Positions 1 to 8,390 of a stretch of DNA of 27,006 nucleotides are shown here, piece after piece (position 1 is the stretch's first letter; the number at the start of each line of letters is the position of its first letter). Below the pieces are notes generated by a model, which was given only the letters and a program-made list of their open reading frames with translations, did no database searches and had not been told where the DNA came from. The stretch spans positions 1 to 27,006 of the forward strand of contig CAMLFF010000006.1 of assembly GCA_946479185.1 (NCBI GenBank), given 5' to 3'. This stretch comes from an uncultured Sphingobium sp. (GTDB taxonomy: Bacteria > Pseudomonadota > Alphaproteobacteria > Sphingomonadales > Sphingomonadaceae). The position numbers and the translations under genes were made by a program.

Positions 1-2052
1 ATCTTGGCCGGGACGTCCGAGTTGCGCGCTGTTCATGAGGATCGTAGCCCCGCCGATCCGCTTGGTTTCCTGGATCGCGCCAACGGCCAGCAAGCTGAAC
101 TCATTCGTTACCTGCACCCTGAGTTCGGCCTCGATGCCCTTGCTGCGCGCTTCGTTCAACGAGCCGGACAAGGCGTCGCGCTGCTGGCGCTTCATCTTGT
201 AGCCAGCCAAGCTGAAGAACAGCTTGCCGCCCATCGTCGAGCCCTTCAATCCCACCTCCTGAAGCTCGGAAGGCGAGAGGAAGCGCTTGCCGATGATCAG
301 AGCCGGATCGATGCCGCCGCCCTTGTTAGTTTCAAGGCTGCGGGTCTTGGCGTAAGTTGCATAAGGCACCAGACCAAAGGGGAATGAGTAGTTGACGCTT
401 GCCTGCCAACTGATTGGCGAGGCCGCCCCAAAATAATCTGTGCCCAGCGCACCACCGAAAGTGGTCAGGCCGTCGTTGCGGGAGCGGATATTATAATCGT
501 CCCAACGCAAACCGCCCTGAATGTGGGCGTTCTTGAACAGCGTGATATCACCATTGAGGAAAGCGCCGACATTCTTGATCTTGCTGGAGTAATCAAAGTC
601 CCAGACAGGCCCCAACGGATTGAGATACTGGTTGTTGATGATCATGTCTGGCGTCGGTTCGGCAGAAAGATCGGCACGATCCCAGATCACAAAGCGGCGA
701 CCGTAATTCTGAAGGTCGCGAATCTCATAATCGCGATAACTGACACCAGCGATCGCCTGCACAGCGAAACCAGAGCCCAAATCCCTTTTGAAGAAGTAGG
801 ACAGGCGGCCTTCTTTGACATCACCATCCGCTGCGGTGGCTGAACCAGCGGCGCTGAACATGTCGTTCTCAAGATGCTCGTAAAACCCCTGCAGCTTTAC
901 CTGGTCGCCGCTGTCGAACGTGTGGATCAGGTCGAAATAGGCAGTGAAGACCTTGTTATCATTGAAGTCGAGCGCCGAGGTATTGATGTTGCGGCGCGAC
1001 AGTTTGACGAGCCGCACAGTGCTTGGGTCAAGCCGGGTGAGGTCGCTGATCGTGCCTCGCGGCAAGGGCGCACTAAAGCTTGAACCCTGTCGTAGCGTGT
1101 TGATAACCGGATTAAGTTGCGCGGGAAAGAGCGTCTGCGCGCCCGGTGCAGCAAGCGATACGAGCGGGCGACCGGCCATATAAGTACCGTTGTCGATGAG
1201 CTCCTGGGTCAGACGGTTCCAACCGGGAGAAGCCAGGTGTCCGGCTTGATCGAGATAGCGACCGCCGATTGTGAACTCCGTGCCGCCGCCCAGATCCATG
1301 GCGTAGCCCAGCTGCACTTCCTTATCGTCCGGGCTAAAATGGCGGAAGTAGCTGTCTGAGTTATTGTAATATGCATAGGCGTAAATAGCAGCGTCCAGAT
1401 CGCCGATGCGGAATGGTACGCCACCTTCTACCGTCGCTTTGCGTTCGCCGTAGGAGCCGATCTGCAATGTGATGAGGCCTTTGGGCGACAATGTGCCCTT
1501 GAGCGACGTAGCGATGTCGGTTTTCGGTGTCAGGTTTAGCATGCCGCCGATTTTGCCAGCGCCATAATTAGGGCTGACGGGGCCGCGAACCAGCTCGAGC
1601 CCGCTGATGCTTTCGGTCGGGGTCTCGTAATAGCCTAGATTGTTGATCCCCTTGAAACCACGATAATAGCTGTCAGCGACGTTGCCGCGCACCTGAACGG
1701 CACCCGCTACGCCGAAATAGGCGGCAGTGTAGGTGCCAGGCGCGACAGCAGTAAGATCGTGGATGGAGCGGACCTGAATGTCCTTGAGCAGAGCGGAATC
1801 GACCGTCGTGACTGACCGCGGAATATCGACCAGATTCTGGTCGAGCCCGGATACTGTGGCTGTAGGGCGGATATTGGTGATGCCAGGCCGCTGGCCCGTA
1901 ACCACAATTGCCTGAAGCGCAGTGTCATCACGCACGGTTTCCTGTTCGCTGGCTGCAGTTCCAGCTCCAACAGTTTCCTGGGCTTGGGCATGGGCTGACC
2001 AAAGTATAGCTGCGCCCGAAGCGCAGGTTAGCAAGTTCTTTATTAGTTTCAT
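1..2052 (-). CDS. TonB-dependent siderophore-type receptor (3' end beyond the window)
   Basis: This is an outer-membrane, TonB/ExbBD-energised receptor for a ligand too large or scarce for porins. The minus-strand frame is open from the ATG at 2052 to the window edge (684 codons, no stop), so the C-terminal part of the barrel is missing. A GGGAGG ribosome site lies about 9 nt upstream of the ATG. The N-terminus is a signal peptide (cleavage probably after AHAQA, about residue 24). A TonB box (AIVVTG, near residue 50) follows, then a plug domain with IPRSVTTVD, VQVRGN and LELVRGPVSPNYG. Later segments have the alternating aromatic pattern of beta strands. The IPRSV plug signature is typical of the siderophore-receptor subfamily, but in sphingomonads such proteins also serve aromatic compounds. 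It lies downstream of an MFS transporter on the same strand with a 607-bp gap, so it probably has its own promoter. Ligand unknown. Confidence 0.88.
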   Translation of the reverse strand, partial: MKLIKNLLTCASGAAILWSAHAQAQETVGAGTAASEQETVRDDTALQAIVVTGQRPGITNIRPTATVSGLDQNLVDIPRSVTTVDSALLKDIQVRSIHDLTAVAPGTYTAAYFGVAGAVQVRGNVADSYYRGFKGINNLGYYETPTESISGLELVRGPVSPNYGAGKIGGMLNLTPKTDIATSLKGTLSPKGLITLQIGSYGERKATVEGGVPFRIGDLDAAIYAYAYYNNSDSYFRHFSPDDKEVQLGYAMDLGGGTEFTIGGRYLDQAGHLASPGWNRLTQELIDNGTYMAGRPLVSLAAPGAQTLFPAQLNPVINTLRQGSSFSAPLPRGTISDLTRLDPSTVRLVKLSRRNINTSALDFNDNKVFTAYFDLIHTFDSGDQVKLQGFYEHLENDMFSAAGSATAADGDVKEGRLSYFFKRDLGSGFAVQAIAGVSYRDYEIRDLQNYGRRFVIWDRADLSAEPTPDMIINNQYLNPLGPVWDFDYSSKIKNVGAFLNGDITLFKNAHIQGGLRWDDYNIRSRNDGLTTFGGALGTDYFGAASPISWQASVNYSFPFGLVPYATYAKTRSLETNKGGGIDPALIIGKRFLSPSELQEVGLKGSTMGGKLFFSLAGYKMKRQQRDALSGSLNEARSKGIEAELRVQVTNEFSLLAVGAIQETKRIGGATILMNSAQLGRPGQD

Positions 2053-2659
2053 GTTCGGTACCTCCCTGGGTGGTGCACCGGTTCCTAGGAGGCCGAAGGG
2101 CGACTGCCTGATCTTCTCTGCTGGAACGCGGTTGCCAACGGATGGTAACCGAGATGACGCCAAGCCATACTGACTCAATAACCGGAAAAGTTGGTCCAAA
2201 CTGCCTTATTTGCTGCAGTGCAGCAAGGTGCGCGCAAAAAATTGTTAGCTTGCGAGGCGCCCAAATGGTTCATTCAGCACGACCCATCCAAACCCAATTT
2301 CACTGGATGTTGTTAGAGTGCTTGCCACCTCACAACTCGGCATGGTTGCGACGCACGGTGGACGACTGAGAGGTCACGTCGCACGCCTTCTATGCTGCGT
2401 GAGCGAGATGACCTTAAGCCAACAATTTCAAATGTTAACGACGGCGATTCTGCTTTATTGAGTGTATGCCATAGCTGTCGATCTCATCTCCACTTCCAAT
2501 TTCTAGATGCGCCATGTCTTGGATCGCACAGCTAAACGGAATAGTCGTGCCTTCACGTCGGCGCCATTAGCCCGCCATCTTCAACAGCGTAGATGAGAGG
2601 TGCTTAATTGACGTCGCGTCCAGATTTAGCACTGGCACGTTTAAAGCGCCTCCAATGTG
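2053..2659. other. Intergenic region upstream of the left TonB-dependent receptor
   Basis: These 607 bp hold no convincing gene. The short open frames have no ribosome site and no recognisable domain. The DNA is visibly less GC-rich than the flanking operons (about 45% GC in the 60 bases from 2161). It should contain the receptor promoter, read leftwards, and it carries a clear inverted repeat at 2210-2226. I saw no convincing sigma-70 pair and no recognisable Fur box by eye. No strong terminator is visible after the MFS gene ending at 2660. Confidence 0.6.
2210..2226. promoter_or_regulatory. Inverted repeat, putative operator
   Basis: TTGCTGC-AGT-GCAGCAA is a perfect 7-bp inverted repeat with a 3-nt centre, about 160 bp upstream of the left receptor's start. 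Its size and symmetry suit a dimeric repressor or activator site. No T-run follows on either strand, so a terminator is unlikely. The cognate regulator is not identifiable here. Confidence 0.35.
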
Positions 2660-4021
2660 TCAGCCTTTGCAAGTCTGCGCACCTGCTTTCACAGAAGGCG
2701 CTCTTGTCGCCATGGACGTGCTGCGCGACCGCAGGAAATGGACGATCGCCGCATTAGCCAGGAAAGTGAAGCCCATAACCAGCGCGATACGATCAAATTT
2801 CCACCCAACCTCAACGATCCGGGCGCCAGCCAGGGTTCCAATTCCGCCACCAACAAGACGGGCAAAGCCACTCACCCAACCGAAGGCAGTCGCGCGCAGC
2901 TGCGAAGGATAGGAGGTTGCGATGAACGCTTGTCCTGCTGAAACATTACCGCCATCAAGGCTCAATGCCGCGATCAGCAACATGATGGCAATCGCGGGTG
3001 ATGGGCTGGCCGCGATAGCGATTACGAGCAGTCCGGTGGCGATGAAATTGATCGTGGCTACACGGGTCAGCCCGTAGCGGTCGGCTATCCAGCCGATCAG
3101 GAAAATGCCAGCAATGCCGCAAAGCTTGCCGGTCGAAATTGCTATGCCAGCAATTGTGATGTCAGCGCCTGCATCTAGCATGACCGTTGGCAGCCAGTAA
3201 CTTACGAAGTTAACCGTGACATAGGTGAACGAGACGAGCATCCACAGCAAGACAGTCGTGGTCAAATTGCCGGCCACGAACAGCGCGCTGGGGCTCGCCT
3301 TGCTGGCATGATGCTGTTGTTCGCAAAACAAACGAGTCGGCATTGGCTCAACTGCGGTCTCGCGCAGTAAGACGAGTGCGTCTTTCTGCCTCCCAGACCG
3401 AATGAGGAATTGTAGTGATTCCGGCAACCACAGCCAGGCGAGCAAAGCCGCAAGCGCGGAAACACAGGCGCTGGCATACAATAATGAGCGCCAGCCAAAA
3501 ACCGGAATCATTCCTGCCGCGCAGTAGCCTGCAAGCACCACGCCACCACCGATGCCAGCGTTCAGCAGCATGAGCAGAGATGCCTTTCGCCGCTCCGGCG
3601 CGTAATCCGCCACGAGGGCAATCGCAGCTGGCAGGGCCGCTCCGAAAGTCATGCCGATCACGAAGCGCACAACGAGCAGCGTCTCAAAATTGGGCGCGTG
3701 CGCCGTCATCAAGGTGGTTGGAACCATGATGCCTGACGATAACAGAAGTAGTCTGCGGCGGCCAAAGCGGTCGGATAGCGGAGCGATGACCGTCGCTCCG
3801 ATCAATGATGCGACGACAGTGCTTGTGAAAATCAGCCCCATCTGGTCAGCCGATAGGGCTAGGGCCTTGCTCAGGTACGGGCTGATAAAACCAAGTCCAA
3901 ACGCGTCTATGCCTTCGACGAACATCAGCAAAACGCAAAGTAGCGGCACCCGCAGCAATGGCCCTCGAAGTGGAAGGCGGTCGATTAGCGTTCCAACTTC
4001 CGTTGGCCCAGGATTGGTCAT
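2660..4021 (-). CDS. MFS transporter, aromatic acid:H+ symporter-like
   Basis: This is a 453-aa inner-membrane permease with about 12 predicted membrane segments, normal for the major facilitator superfamily. TM1 carries EGID (residues 36-39), the equivalent of the DGFD motif of the aromatic acid:H+ symporter (AAHS, PcaK-like) family. The first cytoplasmic loop has the signature SDRFGRRR (about residues 83-90). A strong AGGAGG site 6 nt before the ATG fixes the start. It is separated from the Rieske gene upstream by 372 bp containing inverted repeats, which suggests an independent promoter. Likely role: uptake of an aromatic carboxylate across the inner membrane. It is the second AAHS-type transporter in the cluster, so it may take a related substrate or product. 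Family assignment is firm; the substrate is unknown. Confidence 0.88.
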   Translation of the reverse strand: MTNPGPTEVGTLIDRLPLRGPLLRVPLLCVLLMFVEGIDAFGLGFISPYLSKALALSADQMGLIFTSTVVASLIGATVIAPLSDRFGRRRLLLLSSGIMVPTTLMTAHAPNFETLLVVRFVIGMTFGAALPAAIALVADYAPERRKASLLMLLNAGIGGGVVLAGYCAAGMIPVFGWRSLLYASACVSALAALLAWLWLPESLQFLIRSGRQKDALVLLRETAVEPMPTRLFCEQQHHASKASPSALFVAGNLTTTVLLWMLVSFTYVTVNFVSYWLPTVMLDAGADITIAGIAISTGKLCGIAGIFLIGWIADRYGLTRVATINFIATGLLVIAIAASPSPAIAIMLLIAALSLDGGNVSAGQAFIATSYPSQLRATAFGWVSGFARLVGGGIGTLAGARIVEVGWKFDRIALVMGFTFLANAAIVHFLRSRSTSMATRAPSVKAGAQTCKG

Positions 4022-4073
4022 CTATTCCTCCTGAGCGAGAATGGCATAATTTCCCGCGAGATATATCGCAAAT

Positions 4074-4089
4074 TGGCAGAATGCTGCCA
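4074..4089. promoter_or_regulatory. Inverted repeat, putative operator of the MFS gene
   Basis: TGGCAG-AATG-CTGCCA is a perfect 6-bp inverted repeat starting 53 bp upstream of the MFS start codon. It overlaps the possible -35 element and spacer of a weak minus-strand promoter (CTGGCA, 17 nt, GATATA). That placement fits a repressor operator. No T-run is present, so it is not a terminator. The regulator is unknown. Confidence 0.35.
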
Positions 4090-4315
4090 GAGTGCATATG
4101 GAGTGAATTTCCCAATATGAAGGAGCCAGACGCAAGCTTCCGGATTTGACGGGTGATCACTACATCTCCGGCATCCAAGCAGAATGGCACTGCCCTTCGT
4201 TACTAATGTCGAAGACGCACTGACTCTATTGGAACAAGCGGAAAATCTGATTCCTAACCGGCTTCTCGGTCTCGACAAGCCAGATTGAGATTGATGAATG
4301 GCAAGCTAGCAGGAG

Positions 4316-4330
4316 GACGATTTAATCGTC
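4316..4330. repeat. Perfect 15-bp inverted repeat
   Basis: GACGATT-T-AATCGTC is a 7-bp inverted repeat around one base, 63 bp downstream of the Rieske gene stop and about 295 bp upstream of the MFS start. With a one-base centre it cannot form a good RNA hairpin. A protein-binding site is therefore more likely than a terminator. Function is not known. Confidence 0.3.
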
Positions 4331-4393
4331 GAATGTCAGCTCTGTTCGCTGAACTAGCCTGTGTGGATGCAGCCAACGACCGTTAGTCACCCG

Positions 4394-5428
4394 TCATTCT
4401 AGGTCCATCATGGCCTGCAAATTGCGACGGCCCTGCACCGCGCTCGCATCACTTTTCAGCATCAACTCGTCGGGCATATAGTCGAGTGTTGAGAGGATTT
4501 CTTCAATCTCACGCGTCGCCATGGCATCTTCTGCGATGACGGGCTCGAGATAGACTTTTGCGTGTGCAAAATCCTCGTCCGTCATCAGGCCACCCATGCC
4601 GAAGAAGTAATTGCAGCTCTTAAGCTTGCCCGGTGTGACCGCATGGAACACGCGATGCACGGTCAGTTTCTCGCCGCCGCGCGTTTCATGGTCCTCCGGG
4701 ATCTGTGTTTCATCGAGCCCGGCGTGGAATCCCGGCAGATAGAAATCCATGCCTGACACCCGATCGACTGGGCCATCATAGCCGAACCGGCCTTGATGTG
4801 ACGCCATCATCGGAACATTCTTCATGTACCGGCGGCTTTTCATCACATGCTCAAATTCTTCTCTCTCCTCGGGCGCTGATGCATTGCCTTCCACGCCGAT
4901 GCTCGTGCCGTGAAGAAAGGCCAGGTGCGTGAGATCGAGAAGGTTATCGTTCAGGAGCTGGTAGCGCCCTTCGACTTCCACTGCATAAAATGGCTCAAAG
5001 CGGAAGCCGGGCTCATTCCAACCCGCCGCAGCGAGATCGGGCAATAGGGTTGTATCTGCCTTGTCAGGATCGCCCGGCCAAATGAACACCCACATGCCAT
5101 GCTCGACCAGCGGATATTTCTTCACCTTGTAGCTTTTAGGAATATGGGTCTGGGACGGCACCTTTGTGCAATTGCCGTCCGGGCCGAAGGTGATGCCGTG
5201 ATAACCGCACTGGATTTCATCGCCCCGCAAGCAGCTTTTGCCGAGGGGGAAGTGCCGATGTGGGCAGCGGCCATCCAGCGCGACGGGCTCCCCCGCTTCA
5301 GTCCGGTAGAGCACGACCGGCTCGTTCAATATCCAGCGCGAGAGCAGCTCACGCTGCACCTCATGAATGAACGCCGCAACATACCAGCCATTGCGCGGCG
5401 CGAAACAGCCGTCTTTGAATGGATACAT
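4394..5428 (-). CDS. Rieske non-heme iron oxygenase, VanA/DdmC-like O-demethylase type
   Basis: This 344-aa protein is predicted to be the oxygenase component of a two- or three-part monooxygenase that hydroxylates a methoxy carbon, releasing formaldehyde. The Rieske [2Fe-2S] motif is complete: C55-x-H57-x16-C74-x2-H77. The catalytic domain carries NDNLLDLTHLAFLH at 160-173, giving the bridging Asp165 and iron ligands His168 and His173. The DNLxDLTH signature and the length match vanillate demethylase VanA and dicamba monooxygenase DdmC rather than ring-hydroxylating dioxygenase alpha subunits (about 450 aa). The ATG has AAGGAG 8 nt upstream. It follows the MFS gene by only 11 bp, so the two are surely co-transcribed. 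No ferredoxin or VanB-type reductase gene is in the window, so electrons must come from elsewhere. Family assignment is strong; the substrate is inferred only from context. Confidence 0.9.
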   Translation of the reverse strand: MYPFKDGCFAPRNGWYVAAFIHEVQRELLSRWILNEPVVLYRTEAGEPVALDGRCPHRHFPLGKSCLRGDEIQCGYHGITFGPDGNCTKVPSQTHIPKSYKVKKYPLVEHGMWVFIWPGDPDKADTTLLPDLAAAGWNEPGFRFEPFYAVEVEGRYQLLNDNLLDLTHLAFLHGTSIGVEGNASAPEEREEFEHVMKSRRYMKNVPMMASHQGRFGYDGPVDRVSGMDFYLPGFHAGLDETQIPEDHETRGGEKLTVHRVFHAVTPGKLKSCNYFFGMGGLMTDEDFAHAKVYLEPVIAEDAMATREIEEILSTLDYMPDELMLKSDASAVQGRRNLQAMMDLE

Positions 5429-5439
5429 TGCAATGCTCC

Positions 5440-6861
5440 TTAAGGCTGGGACATGGTGACTGATGGCGCACGCTGCCGCGCCCGGCTGCTGGGGATATGG
5501 CGATCGATCTGGAAGGCCGTTGCGATGATGAGGGCGGCATTGACGGCGAGCACAGCGAAGAACATCAGCGGAGATGCTCCGGTCTGCGGGCCAATCAGAT
5601 AGCCCCCGATCAGCGAGGTGAGGATGCCACCGGCGCGGCCGAGCATCATGCCAAAACCGATGCCGGATGCGCGGCAGGCGGCGGCGTAGCCAAAAGCCAT
5701 CACCGCATAGATGGATGCCATCGCAGCCCCAGCGAGACCACCGATGCAGCCGATGAACAACACAACGACAAGCTGCTCTGCGGGGTTCGGTGCTACGGAT
5801 ATTTGTTCAATGAAAACAGCCAGTGAAGCGATCAGGAGAAGGAGTCCGCCGCCGCTGATCTGTAACATGAGCCGCGATCCGAGCCGTCGGACGAGATAGC
5901 CTGCTGCCAGAGCGATGCCGACCGCAGCCAGATTGAATGCGAAGCTGGCGCGCAGTGCTTCATTCAGGGTGAAGCCGACAGAGGTGAGCAGCACCGTCGT
6001 CCAGGCCGCAAAGGCATAGGAGATGACCGAGGCTGCGAAGAATGCGGTGCCGCTGCCGAGGCTCAACCGCCGGTTGCCCGCGCTCAGAATGCCGGTGCCG
6101 CCTTTGCCATTGTCAGCCTGAATGGCGACCTCTTCCGGCAGCAATATGACCGGCTCGCCAAGCGCCTGCGTGGCGGCGCGCTCAGCCTCGGCCTGACGGC
6201 CCTTGGACAGGAGGTAGCTGGGCGATTCCTTGAGGAAGAAGGGCATGAGGCAGCACAGGGCGAGCGTAAGGGCGCCGCACAGAATGAAGCTGCCCTGCCA
6301 GCCATGCGCCGGGAGCGTGAACGCCACAAGCGTCGCGCCGATCATGCCGCCCGCTGGCGTGCCGATCGAGAGCAGGCTGATCGCTTGCGCCCGATAACGC
6401 TCGGGCAACCACTCGCTCGCGAGCGCCAGACCGTTTGGCCCGGCGGCGCCAAAGCCAAGCCCGCTCATCAGCCGCAGGATCGTCATGCTGACCACGTCCG
6501 TGGCAAAGGCGGCGCCGATGGTGGTGAGGCCGAACAGAGCTGTCGCGAACAGCAGCGCGCGGCGACGGCCAATGCGATCGCCAATCAATCCGCCGATGCT
6601 GGCGCCGAGCGACATACCAACAAGGGCTGCTGCGAGCGCCGGGCCAAAGGCGGCCCGATCAATGTCCCACTCCGCAATGATGACCGGCCCGACAAGCCCG
6701 AGCAGCTGGATATCAATGCCATCGATCACCAGCACGAACAGAACGCAGGCAAGGATAATCCACTGAGCCATCCTGACCGGACGCTGATCCAGCAGTTTGG
6801 AGAAAGAGGTTGGCACCGGTGCGCCTGATGCGGCGTGTGGGGCGGAGGCCAAGTCAGTCAT
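5440..6861 (-). CDS. MFS transporter, aromatic acid:H+ symporter (AAHS) family
   Basis: This is a 473-aa inner-membrane proton symporter with about 12 membrane segments. TM1 holds VIDGID (Asp47 and Asp50), the AAHS hallmark for aromatic carboxylate uptake as in PcaK and VanK. The loop after TM2 has GDRIGRRR (94-101). No strong Shine-Dalgarno is visible before the ATG at 6861. An AT-rich palindrome sits just 12 nt upstream, and the next in-frame Met (residue 31, at the edge of TM1) would be a poor alternative. It stops 11 bp before the Rieske gene and starts 125 bp after the O-demethylase gene, all on one strand. The likely job is to import the substrate handled by the two demethylases. It differs markedly in sequence from the other MFS protein at 2660-4021, so the pair is not a recent duplication. 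Confidence 0.9.
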   Translation of the reverse strand: MTDLASAPHAASGAPVPTSFSKLLDQRPVRMAQWIILACVLFVLVIDGIDIQLLGLVGPVIIAEWDIDRAAFGPALAAALVGMSLGASIGGLIGDRIGRRRALLFATALFGLTTIGAAFATDVVSMTILRLMSGLGFGAAGPNGLALASEWLPERYRAQAISLLSIGTPAGGMIGATLVAFTLPAHGWQGSFILCGALTLALCCLMPFFLKESPSYLLSKGRQAEAERAATQALGEPVILLPEEVAIQADNGKGGTGILSAGNRRLSLGSGTAFFAASVISYAFAAWTTVLLTSVGFTLNEALRASFAFNLAAVGIALAAGYLVRRLGSRLMLQISGGGLLLLIASLAVFIEQISVAPNPAEQLVVVLFIGCIGGLAGAAMASIYAVMAFGYAAACRASGIGFGMMLGRAGGILTSLIGGYLIGPQTGASPLMFFAVLAVNAALIIATAFQIDRHIPSSRARQRAPSVTMSQP

Positions 6862-6872
6862 TGCAGACCCAG

Positions 6873-6885
6873 CAAATCATATTTG
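6873..6885. promoter_or_regulatory. AT-rich palindrome before the MFS start
   Basis: CAAAT-CAT-ATTTG is an inverted repeat with 5-bp arms, starting 12 nt upstream of the MFS start codon (6861). It resembles the CAAATATTTG palindrome at 13366-13375 upstream of the divergent amidohydrolase and AraC genes. It stands out in GC-rich surroundings and might be a regulator site. It is short, so chance remains possible. Confidence 0.25.
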
Positions 6886-6986
6886 GGCCCTGTCAGCTCG
6901 TAAAGGATTGCGCCGCACAGGCATCCACCCTCATATCGAACCGATCGTTCAATCATTGCGTAGACTCCCTGAGCGGCGCTTATCCA

Positions 6987-8357
6987 TCATGCGGGGCGGT
7001 AGCCCGATTGTGCCTGCGCGGAGAAAGGCCAGCCCGAAACGGTCGCGCGAATTTCCTTCTGCACATGGCGTTCCACGGTCGGACGGTTCGATCCGCCATC
7101 AGGCTCACCCCACAGAATCGTGAGTTCCGTGCCCTGCCTGGCGGATGCCTCGTCCACGATGGCGAGCGAAACCCACGCACTGTCTGGTGCCAAAAACGCA
7201 GCATAGCTGGAGAAGCCGACCTGCTGACCCTTGGCATCGAACACCGAGTCATAGGGGTAGCTGGAATAGTGGGGCGTTGGCATTTCCATATATTTGCCAT
7301 TTTCGCCCGGCCGCATCTGGCTGCTGAGCACTGCCGTCACATCATCAGGGTGCCAGACGAGCGAGACCTTCTGGCGGTGGGGGCCATCAACCATCGTCTC
7401 AAGCGCTTCGCGACCAATGAAATCATGGTCGAACTTGATAAGGCGGCCGTAATCCACATCCCATGGGGTGAGATAATAATCCTCGATGCTCTTGCCAACA
7501 AAGCTGCCGCCAAGCGAGGCAATCCCATCAAAGCTGCTCGCGCTGAGCCATTCACGATAGCCGCGGGTTTCCTCGCCGCTGTAAATGGCGGGCATGGGGC
7601 ATGGCAGCCAGCCCGAATCCACCGCTGCGCTTGAATAGGCGCGCGCGCCGACTTGCCGCAGATCGAATTCCTTGCCGGCTTCGAGGATCGCGGCTTTCAC
7701 TTCCGGCCCCCACTCGACCGGACCCCAAAACTCCAGACCTGCCGCGCCGCCCATGCCGTGGCGGAGCGAGCGCAATTCACGCGCAGCGACCTGCAATTTG
7801 CCCATCTGGAAGAAGCGCGGTTGGTCGATCGGCCCGCCGTTTAGCTTCTCAAGCAGCGCCCAAGCCTTCGGGCCCTGAATTTCGAAGCGGAAGGTCTTGC
7901 GCGGCTTGATATTGTTGAGCGTGCGCTCGTCCCGATCTACCCGGACATCAAACCCACCCGTTGCAGCATGATATTCAACCCAGTTTGCAACGGTTGGGCG
8001 ACCAACGATGTTCACCAGTTCATCGCCCAGCCCGAAGATGATCATATCGCCAATCAGGTGACCGCTCGGGCCGCAAGCGATGAACTGCTTGGCCTTATTG
8101 TCGCCAAAGCCCTTGAAGCTGTTGACTGCAAGCGACGACACGAAACGATGCACGTCCGGCCCTTCCACATACAAATCCGTCATGTGGTAGGATTGGTCCA
8201 TCAGGGCCACGCCATCGCGCCAGGCCCGCTGCTCATCGCGCCAGTTGGAGAATTCCGCCGGGATTGGATAGGCATAAGGGCCGGTTTGAGACGTCCTCAG
8301 CATCTCGAGGGCGCCGCCATGGCTGTCGATCTTCTGCTGAAGGCTTTGGGTGGTCAT
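6987..8357 (-). CDS. Tetrahydrofolate-dependent O-demethylase, LigM/DesA family (GcvT-like fold)
   Basis: This protein should move a methyl group from an aryl methyl ether to tetrahydrofolate, giving a phenol and 5-methyl-THF in the cytoplasm. The sequence resembles vanillate/3-O-methylgallate demethylase LigM and syringate demethylase DesA along its whole length (about 456 aa; those are about 460-470). Shared blocks include EFSNWRDEQRAW, HMTDLYV, NKAKQF, IQGPKAW, LRHGM, YREWL and KFDHDFIGREALE. The His of the HM block and the Arg of the VGR block, positions important in the LigM pocket, appear retained. I chose the ATG at 8357, which has GGAG 6 nt upstream. The frame extends to an ATG at 8381, and another Met is at 8360, but the 8381 start has no ribosome site. 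It follows the TonB-dependent receptor by about 33 nt. Demethylase activity is likely; whether the substrate is vanillate, syringate or another methoxybenzoate is unknown. Confidence 0.9.
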   Translation of the reverse strand: MTTQSLQQKIDSHGGALEMLRTSQTGPYAYPIPAEFSNWRDEQRAWRDGVALMDQSYHMTDLYVEGPDVHRFVSSLAVNSFKGFGDNKAKQFIACGPSGHLIGDMIIFGLGDELVNIVGRPTVANWVEYHAATGGFDVRVDRDERTLNNIKPRKTFRFEIQGPKAWALLEKLNGGPIDQPRFFQMGKLQVAARELRSLRHGMGGAAGLEFWGPVEWGPEVKAAILEAGKEFDLRQVGARAYSSAAVDSGWLPCPMPAIYSGEETRGYREWLSASSFDGIASLGGSFVGKSIEDYYLTPWDVDYGRLIKFDHDFIGREALETMVDGPHRQKVSLVWHPDDVTAVLSSQMRPGENGKYMEMPTPHYSSYPYDSVFDAKGQQVGFSSYAAFLAPDSAWVSLAIVDEASARQGTELTILWGEPDGGSNRPTVERHVQKEIRATVSGWPFSAQAQSGYRPA

Positions 8358-8390
8358 CATAAGCTCCGATTTTGCGATCATGGTGTCGGT

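Larger units (their letters stand above)
4022..4393. other. Intergenic region between the left MFS gene and the Rieske gene
   Basis: These 372 bp separate two minus-strand genes. They are less GC-rich than the genes around them and contain two inverted repeats (4074-4089 and 4316-4330). A possible promoter for the MFS gene is CTGGCA (plus 4085-4090) and GATATA (plus 4062-4067) with a 17-nt spacer on the minus strand, which would place the first repeat on the core promoter. A 34-codon plus-strand frame (4184-4288) has protein-like composition but no ribosome site and no recognised family. It may be a gene remnant. Confidence 0.5.

Noticed and set aside
8358..8381. Upstream ATG start for the LigM-like gene
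   Set aside because: No ribosome site before 8381; GGAG lies directly before the ATGs at 8360/8357, and homologues begin near the latter.
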